DNA from: JAGNRR01 sp964389575 | GTDB lineage: Bacteria; Bacteroidota; Bacteroidia; Chitinophagales; Chitinophagaceae | Assembly: GCA_964389575.1 (NCBI GenBank) | Contig: CAYMFF010000038.1 | Span: forward strand, 1-28,108 | DNA length: 28,108 bases | Reading direction: 5' to 3' | Part shown: one piece after another, positions 1 through 7,563 of the stretch | How the letters are laid out: each line of letters begins with the position of its first letter | How positions within the stretch are numbered: the stretch's first letter is position 1 | The notes under the pieces: generated by a model | Database searches by the model: none | What the model was told of the DNA's origin: nothing | Seen by the model: only the letters and a program-made list of their open reading frames with translations | Program-made: the position numbers and the translations under genes

Positions 1-39
1 GCAGGTGAGGATGACGCTTCTGACGATGATGATGAGTAG
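1..39 (+). CDS. C-terminal tail of an upstream gene (partial)
   Basis: Frame 1 reads AGEDDASDDDDE and then TAG at 37-39, followed 25 nt later by a strong hairpin terminator. The last residues are almost all Asp and Glu. Only 12 residues are visible, so the protein cannot be identified; acidic tails like this occur on several unrelated Bacteroidetes proteins. That it is a real gene end is inferred from the in-frame stop placed just before a terminator. Confidence 0.55.
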   Translation, partial: AGEDDASDDDDE

Positions 40-64
40 TCAGTTTTTATTTTAAGAATCAAGT

Positions 65-94
65 GAGAAAGGCCTGCTGTAGCAGGCCTTTCTC
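65..94. terminator. Bidirectional intrinsic terminator, 14-bp perfect stem
   Basis: GAGAAAGGCCTGCT (65-78), GT, then its exact reverse complement at 81-94. The sequence lies between the plus-strand gene ending at 39 and the minus-strand phosphatase gene ending at 100. The stem carries T-rich sequence on its 3' side (CTTTCTCTTT) and A/T-rich sequence on the other side, so it can stop transcription from both directions. Confidence 0.8.
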
Positions 95-99
95 TTTGC

Positions 100-786
100 T
101 CAATTCATAAACTTTTCCTGCATATACGCCATAAATTTATCTAGCTCACTAAAAATAACCTGATTAGAATCTAATGCTTTTTCTATTATCTTTTCTCTGG
201 CTTCAAGTCCTGTATAAAAAAAAGTTCCAACGAACTGTTGCGCCAAACCGCTGGCAAACACGCTAAAGTCTGTAGCACCATCACCAATGATTACTATTGG
301 GCTGTTTGGTTTTATTCTTTTTTCAAGCAGTTGGTTTATAATGGATTCTTTATCTCGACGGGCTATGTTCTCAAATAGCATAGGCCGTTCAGTATTCTTT
401 ATCTGATTGGCATGGATATTTTCAGCAGGTACAATTCCTTTTAATAAGGGTTTAATCCATTCTTCAAAACCTCCTGAAACCACAAACAACTGATGTCCTT
501 TTTCTTGAATAAGTAAGAGAAGATTTTTCATGTCGGTTTCAATGCGATCTTTATTATCCCTTACATATTGTGTAATATTTTCTTTGGTTGGAGCTGCAAT
601 CTCTAATCTCCTATTTAAGGATTCTTCCATGCCGATAGTTCCCGACATCCCCAAGTTGCAAATGTTTGTAATTTCCAAACTCTTTTCTGTTGCTTGAACA
701 TCTCCTTTTAAACTATGCTGAATTATTTCATCCAAAGTTTCTCCAGGGAAAATAGTCGAATCAAAATCAAAAATGAACGTTTTCAT
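100..786 (-). CDS. HAD-superfamily phosphatase, phosphoserine-phosphatase-like
   Basis: This 228-aa soluble protein has the motifs of HAD subfamily IB. Motif I is DFDST, with nucleophile D7 and acid/base D9. Motif II is SGG at 104-106, a candidate motif-III Lys is K146, and the metal-binding loop GDGATD is at 168-173. The helical insert after motif I (about 15-75) is the cap position used by SerB-type enzymes. Phosphoserine hydrolysis, the last step of serine synthesis, is the likeliest role, but the cap alone does not prove the substrate; homoserine phosphate or another phosphomonoester is possible. The ATG at 786 lies 9 nt after the aspS stop with no promoter or hairpin between them, so the gene is probably the second gene of an aspS operon. 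It ends at the 65-94 terminator. Confidence 0.85.
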   Translation of the reverse strand: MKTFIFDFDSTIFPGETLDEIIQHSLKGDVQATEKSLEITNICNLGMSGTIGMEESLNRRLEIAAPTKENITQYVRDNKDRIETDMKNLLLLIQEKGHQLFVVSGGFEEWIKPLLKGIVPAENIHANQIKNTERPMLFENIARRDKESIINQLLEKRIKPNSPIVIIGDGATDFSVFASGLAQQFVGTFFYTGLEAREKIIEKALDSNQVIFSELDKFMAYMQEKFMN

Positions 787-795
787 AGGAGCTTA

Positions 796-2541
796 TTACT
801 TCAGTCCTAATTCTTCTCTTTGCTTCGCATCAATTTCTGCTGGAGCATTGAGCATTACATCACGGCCAGCGTTATTCTTAGGGAATGCTATAAAGTCTCT
901 TATACTTTCGCTACCGCCAATTATAGAACATAGTCTATCAAATCCCCAAGCCATACCGCCGTGTGGAGGTGTTCCATATTCAAAGGCAGATAGTAAGAAT
1001 CCAAATTTCTCGTCCGCTTCTTGCTCATCCATACCTAAGGCTGCGAACATTTGTTGCTGTAAATCTTTTTTGTGAATACGTATAGAGCCTCCACCTATTT
1101 CGTTTCCGTTTAAAACAAGGTCATATGCATTGGCCAAGATTTCACCATATTTCTCTTTGTCGCCTAGCCAATTGGTATGCTCAGGTTTGGGTGAGGTAAA
1201 CGGATGATGACGTGCCACCCAATGATCATTTTCTTCGTCATGTTCAAATAATGGAAAATCGGTTACCCATAAAGCTTTAAATTCCTGAGGGTTTCGCATG
1301 CCCAAGGTGTCACCCATATGCAAACGTAATTCGCTCATTGCTTTTCTTGTAAGCGTATCGGCTCCACAAAGTATCAATACTAAATCACCCGCTTTGGCGT
1401 TACATTGCTCTGCCATAGCTTTTAGTTTATCTTGATCAAAGAATTTGTCTACGCTACTTTTATAGCTACCATCTTCATTACACTTAATGTAAATTAATCC
1501 GTTCATTCCTATCTGCGGACGACGAACCCAATCCGTAAGAGCATCTAATTGTTTACGCGTGTAAGAAGCACAGCCTGGTGCGGCTATGGCTACTACTAAT
1601 TCTGAATTATCAAATACGTTAAAACCGCTACTTTCTTTTCCAACTCCGTAGTTTAAGGTGTTTAATTCTAGCCCAAAACGAATGTCCGGTTTGTCATTTC
1701 CGTAGCGCTCCATAGCTTCACTAAATGGCATTCTTTGTAATGGTTCGGAATCTTCAATACCTTTTGTTTCTTTCAAAATATGCTTATACAGTTCTTCGAA
1801 AAGCGTCAATACATCTTCTTGGTCTACAAAACTCATTTCACAATCTAGTTGTGTAAACTCTGGCTGACGATCAGCCCGTAAATCTTCATCTCTAAAGCAT
1901 TTTACCATCTGATAATATTTATCATAACCTCCCACCATAAGCAATTGCTTAAATAATTGTGGCGATTGGGGTAGGGCATAGAATTGATTTTCGTGCATAC
2001 GACTAGGCACTACAAAATCTCTGGCACCTTCTGGAGTACTTTTTATAAGGAACGGTGTTTCTATTTCAAGAAAACCTTGCTCGTGCATAAAGTTTCTCAG
2101 TGCTCGGCTAATTTCGTATCGAAGTGTTAGTTTTTTACGATTCGTATCTCTTCGTAAATCAAGATATCGATATTTCATCCGAAGTTCATCGCCACCATCG
2201 GTTTCGTCTTCTATGGTAAAAGGAGGAACTTCCGATGCATTTAAAACCTCAAATGATTTTACATCTATTTCTATATCACCCGTTGGTAAATCAGGATTTT
2301 TATTTTCACGTTCGATTACGTTTCCTTTTACCTGAATTACAAATTCTCGTCCTAAAGGACTCGTATCCAATTGCTTTGTCAATTCTTCATAGAAAGAAAG
2401 CTGCGTAATGCCATAGCGGTCTCGCAGGTCTACAAACGTAATGCTTCCAAACTTTCTTACTGTTTTTATCCAACCACTTAAGGTTACCTCTGTCCCTACA
2501 TTTTCAGCTCTAAGCTCTCCACAAGTATGTGTACGATACAT
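796..2541 (-). CDS. aspS: Aspartate--tRNA ligase (AspRS)
   Basis: This 581-aa class II aminoacyl-tRNA synthetase of bacterial AspRS length charges tRNA(Asp) with aspartate in the cytoplasm. The N-terminal OB-fold anticodon-binding domain covers about 1-105 (LSGWIKTVRKFG, then FVDLRDR). Motif 1 is around FLEIETPFL (157-165) and motif 2 around 215-237 (FRDEDLRADRQPEFTQLD). The bacterial GAD insertion lies between about 290 and 420. Motif 3 is GMAWGFDRL near 529-537. The ATG at 2541 gives the expected N-terminus (MYRTHTCGEL) and lies 19 nt after a TATCTTTG promoter box. The phosphatase gene follows 9 nt after the stop. Identification rests on the motifs and full-length match. I could not tell from sequence whether it is strictly Asp-specific or also charges tRNA(Asn). 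Confidence 0.97.
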   Translation of the reverse strand: MYRTHTCGELRAENVGTEVTLSGWIKTVRKFGSITFVDLRDRYGITQLSFYEELTKQLDTSPLGREFVIQVKGNVIERENKNPDLPTGDIEIDVKSFEVLNASEVPPFTIEDETDGGDELRMKYRYLDLRRDTNRKKLTLRYEISRALRNFMHEQGFLEIETPFLIKSTPEGARDFVVPSRMHENQFYALPQSPQLFKQLLMVGGYDKYYQMVKCFRDEDLRADRQPEFTQLDCEMSFVDQEDVLTLFEELYKHILKETKGIEDSEPLQRMPFSEAMERYGNDKPDIRFGLELNTLNYGVGKESSGFNVFDNSELVVAIAAPGCASYTRKQLDALTDWVRRPQIGMNGLIYIKCNEDGSYKSSVDKFFDQDKLKAMAEQCNAKAGDLVLILCGADTLTRKAMSELRLHMGDTLGMRNPQEFKALWVTDFPLFEHDEENDHWVARHHPFTSPKPEHTNWLGDKEKYGEILANAYDLVLNGNEIGGGSIRIHKKDLQQQMFAALGMDEQEADEKFGFLLSAFEYGTPPHGGMAWGFDRLCSIIGGSESIRDFIAFPKNNAGRDVMLNAPAEIDAKQREELGLK

Positions 2542-2554
2542 GATTTAAAAAATT

Positions 2555-2586
2555 TAGGCGCAAAGATAGCTTAATCTCTGCGCCTA
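2555..2586 (-). terminator. Hairpin plus T-run before aspS
   Basis: On the minus strand TAGGCGCAGAGAT, loop TAAGCT, ATCTTTGCGCCTA forms a 13-bp stem with one G-T type mismatch, followed by AAATTTTTT. It would end transcripts coming from the barrel-like gene upstream (stop at 2619). The stem ends 13 nt before the aspS ATG, and its distal arm contains the proposed aspS -7 box, so promoter and terminator share the same bases. Confidence 0.6.
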
Positions 2587-2591
2587 TGAAA
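2561..2591 (-). promoter_or_regulatory. Candidate aspS promoter (Bacteroidetes -33/-7)
   Basis: The minus strand reads TTTC (2591-2588), exactly 19 nt, then TATCTTTG (2568-2561), which matches the Bacteroidetes -7 consensus TAnnTTTG. The known -33 consensus is TTTG/TTG at about this spacing; here one base differs. The predicted start of transcription lies about 15 nt before the aspS ATG. Confidence 0.6.
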
Positions 2592-2618
2592 TATTGTAAT
2601 GTATTTGATGATTAGCGA

Positions 2619-3380
2619 TTAGCGCATCTCGTCGTAAATCATTTTGTGCTGCCGCAAATCAAAAGTTAAACCTAATGTCGCCATCCAATTTGACTGAGAG
2701 AAGCGCTTACCATTAAAAGGAACTTCAATATTGGTAACGTATTCATTGCGGTAGTTTTGAACACCCAATCGCCAGCCAACGAGTTCATTGATTTTAAACG
2801 AACCATAAATCTCTGACATGACTGTTCCATAACTCTGATTGTATAAATTCAAGTTAAACGCATAAGGCTCAGTTCCGTAATCAACTGGAAAGTTTGGATT
2901 GCTGGTATTGAAATCAGGATTATTTTCATACGAAACATAAGCACCCGTTCGTCTGTCACCAAAGTTGATACCACCAATGTCAGTATTGATATAAATATCA
3001 ACACCGGGTTTTATATGAAATTGTAAGGTTAAAAATGCATTGAGTGTATTGTTTTGGATTTTGGTAAAAAATAAAGAATCGGCACCTCCACGGTTTAATG
3101 CTGCGAGTTCAACACTAGAGGTTGAGTAAAATCGATCCTTGGTGAAAAATGATTGAAACCGCAAGCCTCCACCAACGCAAAAATGTTGTTTTTTTCGTCC
3201 AATGGCTACTGTATATTGAATGTTAGTCCCAAAAGCATAATGGGCATTTCCATAGTAACCAAAGCCACCGTAAGCTCCCACTTGGGAATATTTGCGTTTC
3301 ATATAGCCTCTCGAAATCTGCGCCTCAGACTGATGGCACATAAAAACGGCTAATATTATAAAAGCGATATTCTTCCACAT
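2619..3380 (-). CDS. Secreted beta-barrel-like outer-membrane protein, unknown function
   Basis: This 253-aa protein begins with a clear signal peptide (hydrophobic 5-14, likely cleavage after HQSEA at residue 20, mature end QIS). The rest alternates short polar and aromatic stretches such as GAYGGFGYYGNAHYAFG and VAIGRKKQHFCVGGGLRF. It ends with a beta-strand-like segment (WMATLGLTFDLRQHKM), as in small Bacteroidetes outer-membrane barrels. No catalytic motif is visible. It is transcribed toward aspS and closed by the hairpin at 2555-2586, so it is probably its own unit. A soluble periplasmic beta protein is the main alternative, because the last residue is Arg rather than the aromatic typical of barrel C-termini. 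Confidence 0.6.
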   Translation of the reverse strand: MWKNIAFIILAVFMCHQSEAQISRGYMKRKYSQVGAYGGFGYYGNAHYAFGTNIQYTVAIGRKKQHFCVGGGLRFQSFFTKDRFYSTSSVELAALNRGGADSLFFTKIQNNTLNAFLTLQFHIKPGVDIYINTDIGGINFGDRRTGAYVSYENNPDFNTSNPNFPVDYGTEPYAFNLNLYNQSYGTVMSEIYGSFKINELVGWRLGVQNYRNEYVTNIEVPFNGKRFSQSNWMATLGLTFDLRQHKMIYDEMR

Positions 3381-3408
3381 ATCTATTGTTGGTTTGCGAT
3401 TAAGGTTA

Positions 3409-3440
3409 TAAAAATAGACTTTGCCCTTCAGCTAAGCAAA
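3409..3440 (-). promoter_or_regulatory. Weak candidate promoter for the barrel-like gene
   Basis: Minus strand TTTG (3440-3437), 20 nt, TATTTTTA (3416-3409). It differs from TAnnTTTG at the last base and has one extra base of spacing. It lies 28 nt before the ATG at 3380. Confidence 0.35.
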
Positions 3441-3458
3441 TTTTAGGCTAGAATAGAT

Positions 3459-4709
3459 TTAGGGCAGGTCTTTGTAATTTAATAAATCAGTCCAAATGCT
3501 AAAGGCGCCTCTATCATATTGCGTCCATATAGGACGAATGATACCTTGTTCTACCGACAAGCCATTATAATCTCCAAAGAATTTTTTGCCGTCCGGTGTA
3601 AAGGTTTTCGTATTAATTTTTTTCTCTTTGAAATTCTGACCACCATCGGTGGAGTAGGCCAGATAAACATCGGTTGCATTGCCCTTGGTATAGCGACGGT
3701 CATAATACAAGAAGTATAAAATGCCTGTGCTTTGATCAATATCAAACCACATACCAAACTGGTGTCGTTGGCTATCATCTTGATTGACTCTTCGGGCTTT
3801 ACTCCAAGTATTTCCGCCATCTTTAGAGCTAATCAGAAATATATCCGTATTCTTTTTCCCATTTCGTTGATCTGCAAAAGCTACATAAATTGTATTATTA
3901 AAAATTGATGTACTTCGATCTACTTTTAAAATTGGAAATCCATTCGCTCTATCCAGTCCGGGAATATTAATACTCCAACCCCCTTTTTGTTTTTCTATTA
4001 TGTTTTCTTTTTTGCTCCAGCTAGCTCCATTATTATTAGATGTATTAAAGTAAAGGCCTTTTCTACCTGCCCAACAACAATAAATGGTACCATCGCTTCC
4101 CACTTCGGTCATGGCACCTTCTACTGTCTTATCGTCATCTCTGCAGTCACCTGGGCTTACGTTTACTTTTACCGGTGAAGACCAAGTAACGCCAGCGTCA
4201 TTACTTTTTGAGAAAAGAATATTGGATTCGTCTTTGGGTTTTTTACTATTATATTTATCAAACTGAGTCCAGCTGAGATACATATCTCGGTTTCGAGGAT
4301 TGATAAAACACCATTGTTTGTCTTGTTGTTTGGGTGGATAATATCCAATGCCTATGCCGTCGGTCCAGGTTTTACCTTCATCTTCAGAAGTTTGTAAAAC
4401 AATTCGATCTATGTAATACCCTTTTTTTGGATAGCTTAAATGAAAAAAATAGAATTTGCCATTGGCATCAATATCCACCACAGGATCACCCCAAACATTA
4501 TACTTACTTTTCATTTTTAGACTGCTCCATGTGCGCCCAGTATCATTACTGATATGAAAACCATTCATCACGCTGCCGGCAATTACCTGGTTTAATTTTT
4601 TCGGATTAATTTTTATACAAGCTTCTTTTGGATTGTCCGTTTCGGAGATTAAAATATTTTGAGCAAAAACGTTGGACGAAATAAATAATAAGAAAATAAT
4701 TTTTTTCAT
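3459..4709 (-). CDS. Secreted Asp-box (BNR) beta-propeller, sialidase-like fold
   Basis: This 416-aa protein has a signal peptide (1-16, cleavage after SNVFA). It carries six Asp-box motifs of the S-x-D-x-G-x-T-W type: SNDTGRTW 54, SEDEGKTW 108, SNDAGVTW 169, SNNNGASW 224, SKDGGNTW 295 and the weaker STDGGQNF 353. Asp boxes sit on the turns of propeller blades in sialidases and many non-enzymatic proteins. I see no FRIP-type arginine motif at the start of the mature protein, so sialidase activity is not supported; a binding or structural propeller is more likely. There is no T9SS sorting domain, so the protein is probably periplasmic or released. The gene starts 20 nt after the NTF2-like gene with no promoter between, which suggests one transcript. 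Confidence 0.8.
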   Translation of the reverse strand: MKKIIFLLFISSNVFAQNILISETDNPKEACIKINPKKLNQVIAGSVMNGFHISNDTGRTWSSLKMKSKYNVWGDPVVDIDANGKFYFFHLSYPKKGYYIDRIVLQTSEDEGKTWTDGIGIGYYPPKQQDKQWCFINPRNRDMYLSWTQFDKYNSKKPKDESNILFSKSNDAGVTWSSPVKVNVSPGDCRDDDKTVEGAMTEVGSDGTIYCCWAGRKGLYFNTSNNNGASWSKKENIIEKQKGGWSINIPGLDRANGFPILKVDRSTSIFNNTIYVAFADQRNGKKNTDIFLISSKDGGNTWSKARRVNQDDSQRHQFGMWFDIDQSTGILYFLYYDRRYTKGNATDVYLAYSTDGGQNFKEKKINTKTFTPDGKKFFGDYNGLSVEQGIIRPIWTQYDRGAFSIWTDLLNYKDLP

Positions 4710-4729
4710 GTAAATTTTTTTAGACCATC

Positions 4730-5104
4730 CTAACTAGTTTTATCTTCCACAAGGCGATTTATAATTTTGGATATTTTAGCATAATTATCAAAATGAATTT
4801 CAGAATCAATAACCATTTCTACTTTCTCATAATGGCACCGTACGCGAGATATCTTACCAAGTTCGAGATATTCATGACGCGTAATTCTGTTTTCATAGTT
4901 GGCATTTACAGCGCTCCAATAGGCGATTATTTCATCAAAACCTTTTAAATGAACAGCCGGCGCTTGAATTTTTGGCAAATTGACTTCCGGCGAGATTAAT
5001 TCAGCATACGGCAGAATTAATTCATCCAATTTTTTATAATCCGCGCTATTAAATGATTCTAGACCAGATTCAAAAATTATTTTTAGTATAGCTTCAAAGG
5101 GCAT
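4730..5104 (-). CDS. NTF2-like / SnoaL-fold small protein
   Basis: This 124-aa cytoplasmic protein has no signal peptide. Its pattern is that of the NTF2-like cone fold: an N-terminal helix pair (AILKIIFESGLESFNSADYKKLDELI), a long loop, a conserved-looking GFDEIIAYWSAV helix, then alternating strands (RVRCHYEKVEMVIDSE) and a DNYAKISKI segment typical of SnoaL-like proteins. Family members range from ketosteroid isomerases and polyketide cyclases to ligand-binding proteins. No catalytic His/Asp pair can be assigned with confidence, so the function is open. The gene is preceded by an exact TAAATTTG box and followed at 20 nt by the Asp-box gene, so it is the first gene of that pair. Confidence 0.55.
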   Translation of the reverse strand: MPFEAILKIIFESGLESFNSADYKKLDELILPYAELISPEVNLPKIQAPAVHLKGFDEIIAYWSAVNANYENRITRHEYLELGKISRVRCHYEKVEMVIDSEIHFDNYAKISKIINRLVEDKTS

Positions 5105-5114
5105 GAGCGTTGTA

Positions 5115-5122
5115 CAAATTTA
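5115..5122 (-). promoter_or_regulatory. -7 promoter box for the NTF2-like gene
   Basis: Minus strand TAAATTTG matches TAnnTTTG exactly, 10 nt before the ATG at 5104. No clear TTG lies at the -33 position (GTTC about 18 nt upstream is the nearest). The rest of the 5105-5305 gap is AT-rich and holds an imperfect AAGCC[A/G]ATT inverted repeat, but no convincing terminator for glmM. Confidence 0.45.
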
Positions 5123-5305
5123 CAACTTATATAGTTAACCGAACTGTTCCTTTTAGACTCGCTTCAAGGATTAGAATTTTAGTACTGTTCGATTAAAAAG
5201 GTTCAAATTATTTTTTGAAACTTTAGTTCATAAAAGTCAAGCCGATTTGCCGTCATTATTTTAAAAATAAAATTGGCTTTTAAAATAAAAAAACTGTCGG
5301 ATTTC

Positions 5306-6700
5306 TTACAACGCCTTAATCTCTCCCATAATCTTCTCGGCAAGTGCATTTGCTTTTTCTTCGCTAGCACTTTCAGAATAAATCCGAATGATAGGCTCTG
5401 TATTTGATTTACGCAAGTGAACCCACTCTTCTGCAAAGTCAATTTTTACACCATCAATCGTATTTACATTTTCATCTTTATACTTATCTGCCATTTGAAC
5501 TAGGATATTATCTACATCAATGTCAGGCGTAAGTTCTATTTTGTTTTTTGAAATGAAATAATTGGGATAACTAGTCCGTAGTGCTGACATAGTGCCATCA
5601 AATTTTGCCAAGTGAGACAGGAACAATGCAATACCAATCAATGCATCGCGACCATAGTGTAATTCAGGTACGATAATACCGCCGTTTCCTTCACCACCGA
5701 TAACAGCATTATTTGCCTTCATCATATTGACCACGTTCACCTCACCAACGGCAGAGGCAAAATATTGGCCGCCATGTTTTTCCGTGACATCGCGCAAAGC
5801 TCGGGTTGAAGAAAGGTTAGAAACAGAATTGCTTCTAGTGGAGTCCTTTGTACCTTTTTTATGAGCTAGCATATAATCTGCCACTGCTACCAAGGTATAT
5901 TCTTCACCAAACATAGTGCCGTCTTCATTTACAAAAGCCAAACGATCTACATCTGGGTCAACTACGATTCCTAAATCAGCACCTTCCTTTTTTATGATAT
6001 CCGTCATTTCCGTTAAATGTGCGGGCAGTGGTTCGGGGTTGTGCGCAAAGTCACCATTCATTTCTTCGTTTAAAACGATAATATCCGTAACCCCTAATTG
6101 TTTTAATAAATCAGGAACATATTCTGCGCCGCTACTATTAATGCCATCAACCACCACTTTGAATCCTTTTTTTGCAATAGCCTCTTTGTCAACTAATTCA
6201 TGCGCCAAAATATCGTCAAAGTGTCGCTGTTTGTAATCCGTATTTATTTCTACAGTTCCTAAATTATCTACATCACTAAACGTAAAATCATTAGCATCGC
6301 CTAAGTCTAGCACTTTTTGACCTACTTCTGCCGAAATAAATTCACCTGTTTCGTCTAATAATTTCAACGCATTCCATTGCTTAGGGTTGTGACTTGCCGT
6401 CAGAATAATTCCTCCTCCAGCTTGCGCATATTTCACGGCCATTTCTACGGTGGGTGTGGTGCTCAATCCAAGATTAATAACTTTTATTCCCATTGATTGT
6501 AAAGTAGCAATCACAAGGCTTTCTACTATGGGTCCGCTTATGCGACCGTCACGTCCAATCACCACTTTGTTATGTCCTTTCTCTTTTACCAAAGTGGCAT
6601 AAGCCGATGTGTATTTTACAATATCAACTGGTGTTAAGCCAGTATCGGGTTTGCCACCAATCGTTCCTCTGATTCCTGAAATAGATTTTATTAAGCTCAT
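5306..6700 (-). CDS. glmM: Phosphoglucosamine mutase / phosphohexomutase
   Basis: This 464-aa protein belongs to the alpha-D-phosphohexomutase superfamily. The phosphoserine loop is TASHNP (S103), the Mg loop DPDVDR (249-254), the sugar loop GGEGNGG (335-341) and the C-terminal phosphate-binding loop RKSNTEPIIR (430-439). In the family these support transfer of phosphate between the 6- and 1-positions of a sugar. In Bacteroidetes this protein type is usually annotated GlmM, which makes glucosamine-1-phosphate for UDP-GlcNAc, peptidoglycan and lipid A. Phosphomannomutase activity cannot be excluded, since the sugar loop is GEGNGG rather than the proteobacterial GlmM form. An in-frame start ten codons upstream (6730) exists, but MSLIKSISGIRGT at 6700 is the family N-terminus and lies just after a promoter-like box. 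The gene is divergent from the methyltransferase gene. Confidence 0.88.
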   Translation of the reverse strand: MSLIKSISGIRGTIGGKPDTGLTPVDIVKYTSAYATLVKEKGHNKVVIGRDGRISGPIVESLVIATLQSMGIKVINLGLSTTPTVEMAVKYAQAGGGIILTASHNPKQWNALKLLDETGEFISAEVGQKVLDLGDANDFTFSDVDNLGTVEINTDYKQRHFDDILAHELVDKEAIAKKGFKVVVDGINSSGAEYVPDLLKQLGVTDIIVLNEEMNGDFAHNPEPLPAHLTEMTDIIKKEGADLGIVVDPDVDRLAFVNEDGTMFGEEYTLVAVADYMLAHKKGTKDSTRSNSVSNLSSTRALRDVTEKHGGQYFASAVGEVNVVNMMKANNAVIGGEGNGGIIVPELHYGRDALIGIALFLSHLAKFDGTMSALRTSYPNYFISKNKIELTPDIDVDNILVQMADKYKDENVNTIDGVKIDFAEEWVHLRKSNTEPIIRIYSESASEEKANALAEKIMGEIKAL

Positions 6701-6706
6701 AAGTCG

Positions 6707-6738
6707 CAAATGTCTGTATTCAACTGTCAATTGTCAAA
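6707..6738 (-). promoter_or_regulatory. Candidate glmM promoter
   Basis: Minus strand TTTG (6738-6735), 20 nt, GACATTTG (6714-6707), one base off TAnnTTTG, then CGACTT and the ATG at 6700. The box overlaps codons of the longer possible reading, which favours the 6700 start. Confidence 0.45.
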
Positions 6739-6791
6739 TTCTAAGAAATAAAATCTAAAATTGTTCATTGAATGAGATTCGGAATTTTTAA

Positions 6792-6822
6792 TTGGAATTT
6801 ACCTAAGAGGGCAAGACCTTTG
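6792..6822 (+). promoter_or_regulatory. Candidate promoter of the methyltransferase-PAP2 pair
   Basis: TTGG (6792-6795), 19 nt, GACCTTTG (6815-6822), one base off TAnnTTTG. It ends 6 nt before the ATG at 6829, so the start of transcription would be almost at the start codon. Confidence 0.45.
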
Positions 6823-6828
6823 CGTGGT

Positions 6829-7563
6829 ATGAAAAATTGGTTCGCAACTTGGTTTGATACAGAGTATTATCACAAGTTGTATAATAATAGAGATGAAAGC
6901 GAAGCGCATCGTTTTATATCAAATGTGCTGGATTTCTTACAGCTACCTGCTGGAAGTAAAGTCCTAGACATCGCCTGTGGAAAAGGCCGTCATGCCAAAG
7001 CGATTTCTGAAAAAGGGTATGACGTTATTGGCACTGACTTAAGTCCGAACAGTATTTCGGAAGCTAATAAGATAAAGAATGAAAATTTGGAGTTCTTTGT
7101 TCAAGATATGCGAGAGCCTTTTCGGAAAAATGAATTTGATGTAGCCTTTAATTTCTTCACGAGTTTTGGGTATTTCCAAACAGAAGAAGATAATGAGCGT
7201 GCGGCCCAATCTATGACTGATAATGTAAAAGAAGGCGGATTGCTCCTAATTGATTTTGTAAACAAAGCCCATGCACTGCGCAATATAGAAGCTAATCAAG
7301 AAGAAGAGCAAGAGCGTGACGCTCTTCATTTTGATATAGAAAGAAAGTTTGAAGATGGTCGTTATGTAAAGAATATTACAGTTTGCGATGAAGATAAATG
7401 TATGCGCTTTCAAGAATCGTTGCAATCCTTGACTCGAGAAGACTTCGTTCGTTATTTTAATCCCTTAGGTATGGAGCTGGAAAAGGTGTTCGGCGATTAT
7501 GACCTTAATGAGTATTCCGAGAATGATTCACCTAGGTTAATTTTATTGTTTAGAAAAAAATGA
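6829..7563 (+). CDS. Class I SAM-dependent methyltransferase
   Basis: This 244-aa cytoplasmic protein has the Rossmann-type SAM site. Motif I is VLDIACGKGRHA (45-56), followed by the acidic end of strand 2 (VIGTDLSP, D70), the DMREPF segment near 93 (motif II region) and a GGLLLIDFV strand further on. The substrate cannot be read from sequence; relatives of this type methylate small molecules or unknown targets. An earlier in-frame ATG at 6772 would add 19 residues (MRFGIFNWNLPKRARPLRG), but a promoter-like box lies inside that stretch and the family start fits MKNWFATWFDTEYYHKLY at 6829. The stop overlaps the PAP2 start as ATGA, so the two are likely translated together. The coupling hints at a role with lipids or envelope intermediates, which is inference. 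Confidence 0.8.
   Translation: MKNWFATWFDTEYYHKLYNNRDESEAHRFISNVLDFLQLPAGSKVLDIACGKGRHAKAISEKGYDVIGTDLSPNSISEANKIKNENLEFFVQDMREPFRKNEFDVAFNFFTSFGYFQTEEDNERAAQSMTDNVKEGGLLLIDFVNKAHALRNIEANQEEEQERDALHFDIERKFEDGRYVKNITVCDEDKCMRFQESLQSLTREDFVRYFNPLGMELEKVFGDYDLNEYSENDSPRLILLFRKK

Noticed and set aside
773..1075. Plus-strand open frame of about 100 codons
   Set aside because: Lies entirely antisense to aspS, has no promoter-like box and no recognisable protein pattern; long antisense frames are expected within conserved coding sequence.
3551..3820. Minus-strand frame of 89 codons inside the Asp-box gene
   Set aside because: Alternate frame within a gene whose own frame shows intact Asp boxes on both sides; no frameshift is needed.
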